In this document: one piece after another, positions 12,371 through 13,024 of the stretch
Layout of the letters: each line of letters starts with the position of its first letter
Numbering within the stretch: position 1 is the first letter of the stretch
Source of the DNA: JAWOJB01 sp046484325
Lineage (GTDB): Bacteria; Actinomycetota; Acidimicrobiia; Spongiisociales; ZC4RG35
Assembly: GCA_046484325.1 (NCBI GenBank)
Contig: JAWOJB010000101.1
Span: 1-13,024 of the forward strand
Length of the DNA stretch: 13,024 bases
Reading direction: 5' to 3'
Translations under genes and position numbers: made by a program
The notes under the pieces: model-generated
What the model was told of the DNA's origin: nothing
Database searches by the model: none
Seen by the model: only the letters and a program-made list of their open reading frames with translations

Positions 12371-12428
12371 GTTCTCGCATGCGGGACAGCATCCCATCGT
12401 GCGGAACACTGTCGGTAGCGTCGCCACC
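12371..12428 (+). promoter_or_regulatory. Promoter with tandem 17-bp operators for the histidine phosphatase gene
   Basis: GTTCTCGCATGCGGGAC (12371-12387) and ATCCCATCGTGCGGAAC (12391-12407), 20 bp apart, followed after 8 nt by TAGCGT (12416-12421). The position where transcription should start by analogy, 58 bp from the distal site, is a GTG at 12429 that opens a six-codon frame ending in an ATGA overlap with the phosphatase ATG at 12446. Confidence 0.65.
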
Positions 12429-12449
12429 GTGCACGCAGATCTGGCATGA
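12429..12449 (+). other. Possible leaderless six-codon leader ORF (MHADLA)
   Basis: GTG at 12429 to TGA at 12447-12449 encodes MHADLA. It begins where the regulon's promoter geometry predicts the first base of the transcript, and its stop overlaps the phosphatase ATG in the same ATGA arrangement used between genes elsewhere in the window. The phosphatase start itself has no Shine-Dalgarno. If real, it would deliver terminating ribosomes to the main gene. A six-codon frame can easily occur by chance. Confidence 0.3.
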
Positions 12450-13024
12450 GCGAGCGTCCCCAATTCCCCCGGACCGAACGCGACGAGGCGCCCCTCTACC
12501 TCGCCCGTTACCTCGAGCGCCAGGCGAAGGCGGCCGAGCCCGAGCCCGAGGACGACGACACCCCTCTCTACCTCCGCCGCTTCCGCCGGCGCCGGGAGAC
12601 CGAGACGATCACCGACCAGCTCCCCCCTCTCTATCAACGGGTGGGCCATGGCATGCAGCAGGCGCTGTCGGAGGACAATCGCAACAAGGAGATCTCCGCC
12701 CCGCCGGCCGCCCGTCCCCAGATCGCCAACGAGATCTACCTGATCCGCCACGGCGAGACCCAGGGGTACTCCACCGAATCAGGGTTGACGCCCCTCGGCT
12801 CCTGGCAGGCCCACACCTACGGCCACACTCTGGCCAAGCGGGTGAAGTCGGGCGAGACGATCGTCGTCCGCCACGCCGCCACCAGCCGGGCGGGCCAGAC
12901 CGCCGAGAGCATCCATCGGGGGCTCCTCGACGGTCTCGCCCTCTTCGAGAAGGACCTCAAGGTCTTCGACCCCGAGCCCGTGCAGGAGTTCCGCAACTTC
13001 GCCGTCGCCACGCCCGAGGGCATG
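12446..13024 (+). CDS. Histidine phosphatase (phosphoglycerate mutase) family protein, 3' end beyond window
   Basis: Open from the ATG at 12446 to the last base; 193 residues are visible. The catalytic RHGE motif is EIYLIRHGETQ (Arg101, His102, Glu104), the His being the phosphoryl acceptor. HAATSRAGQTAESI (Arg148) supplies the second phosphate-binding Arg, and Glu181 in VQEFRN may be the acid. Before the domain there is an unusual charged N-terminal region of about 90 residues with three copies of a short motif: APLYLARYLERQ (15-26), TPLYLRRFRRRR (39-50) and PPLYQRVGH (60-68). I know no partner for this region; it may be a docking segment. Its promoter carries the same tandem operators as the catechol dioxygenase genes, which suggests that it is induced with them, although no known meta-cleavage step uses a phosphatase. 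Confidence 0.82.
   Translation, partial: MSERPQFPRTERDEAPLYLARYLERQAKAAEPEPEDDDTPLYLRRFRRRRETETITDQLPPLYQRVGHGMQQALSEDNRNKEISAPPAARPQIANEIYLIRHGETQGYSTESGLTPLGSWQAHTYGHTLAKRVKSGETIVVRHAATSRAGQTAESIHRGLLDGLALFEKDLKVFDPEPVQEFRNFAVATPEGM

Noticed and set aside
8698..12407. KstR or KstR2 cholesterol-regulon operators, given that HsaE/F/G homologues resemble these enzymes.
   Set aside because: The 17-bp motif does not match the KstR (AACnnGTT core) or KstR2 patterns as I know them, and no other cholesterol-degradation gene is present. The dioxygenases are XylE-like, not HsaC-like.

Overview
The window is about 70% G+C, uses GTG starts freely, joins genes by 4-nt ATGA/GTGA overlaps, and several starts have no leader. 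This suggests a high-GC actinobacterium (inferred, possibly a poorly cultured class such as Acidimicrobiia). No RNA gene, IS element, phage gene or CRISPR array is visible, and no gene-free stretch exceeds 300 bases.

Layout. 1-1619 (+): the 3' part of a cyclophilin followed by two HAD hydrolases. 1662-8676 (-): nine closely packed genes encoding, in transcription order, 2-keto-4-pentenoate hydratase, acylating acetaldehyde dehydrogenase, 4-hydroxy-2-oxovalerate aldolase, a 4-oxalocrotonate decarboxylase-like protein, a second decarboxylase-like paralogue, 4-oxalocrotonate tautomerase, a 2-hydroxymuconic semialdehyde dehydrogenase-type ALDH, a Rieske protein and a third HAD hydrolase. 8746-10184 (-): an unrecognised His-rich protein coupled to an IclR-family regulator. 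10356-12279 (+): two complete XylE-type catechol 2,3-dioxygenases. 12446-end (+): a histidine phosphatase-family protein cut by the window edge.

Together these encode the lower catechol meta-cleavage pathway by the dehydrogenase (4-oxalocrotonate) branch: catechol -> 2-hydroxymuconic semialdehyde -> 4-oxalocrotonate -> 2-hydroxypenta-2,4-dienoate -> 4-hydroxy-2-oxovalerate -> pyruvate + acetaldehyde -> acetyl-CoA. Neither a ring hydroxylase that would produce catechol nor the hydrolytic XylF/DmpD branch is present here.

The most notable non-coding signal is a repeated promoter architecture. Five promoters (before the hydratase, the unknown-iclR pair, each dioxygenase and the phosphatase gene) carry two copies of a 17-bp near-palindrome, consensus GTYCYNNCNTGCGGRAC. 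The copies start 20 bp apart (21 bp in one case). The distal copy begins 57-58 bp before a start codon, and a -10-like hexamer lies 6-7 nt before that codon. This looks like a single regulon of the resident IclR protein, with leaderless transcripts, and it brings the unknown protein and the phosphatase into the aromatic pathway. Other structures are two arrays of a CGTGRGA heptamer in intergenic DNA and a perfect 10-bp inverted repeat just before the acetaldehyde dehydrogenase gene.
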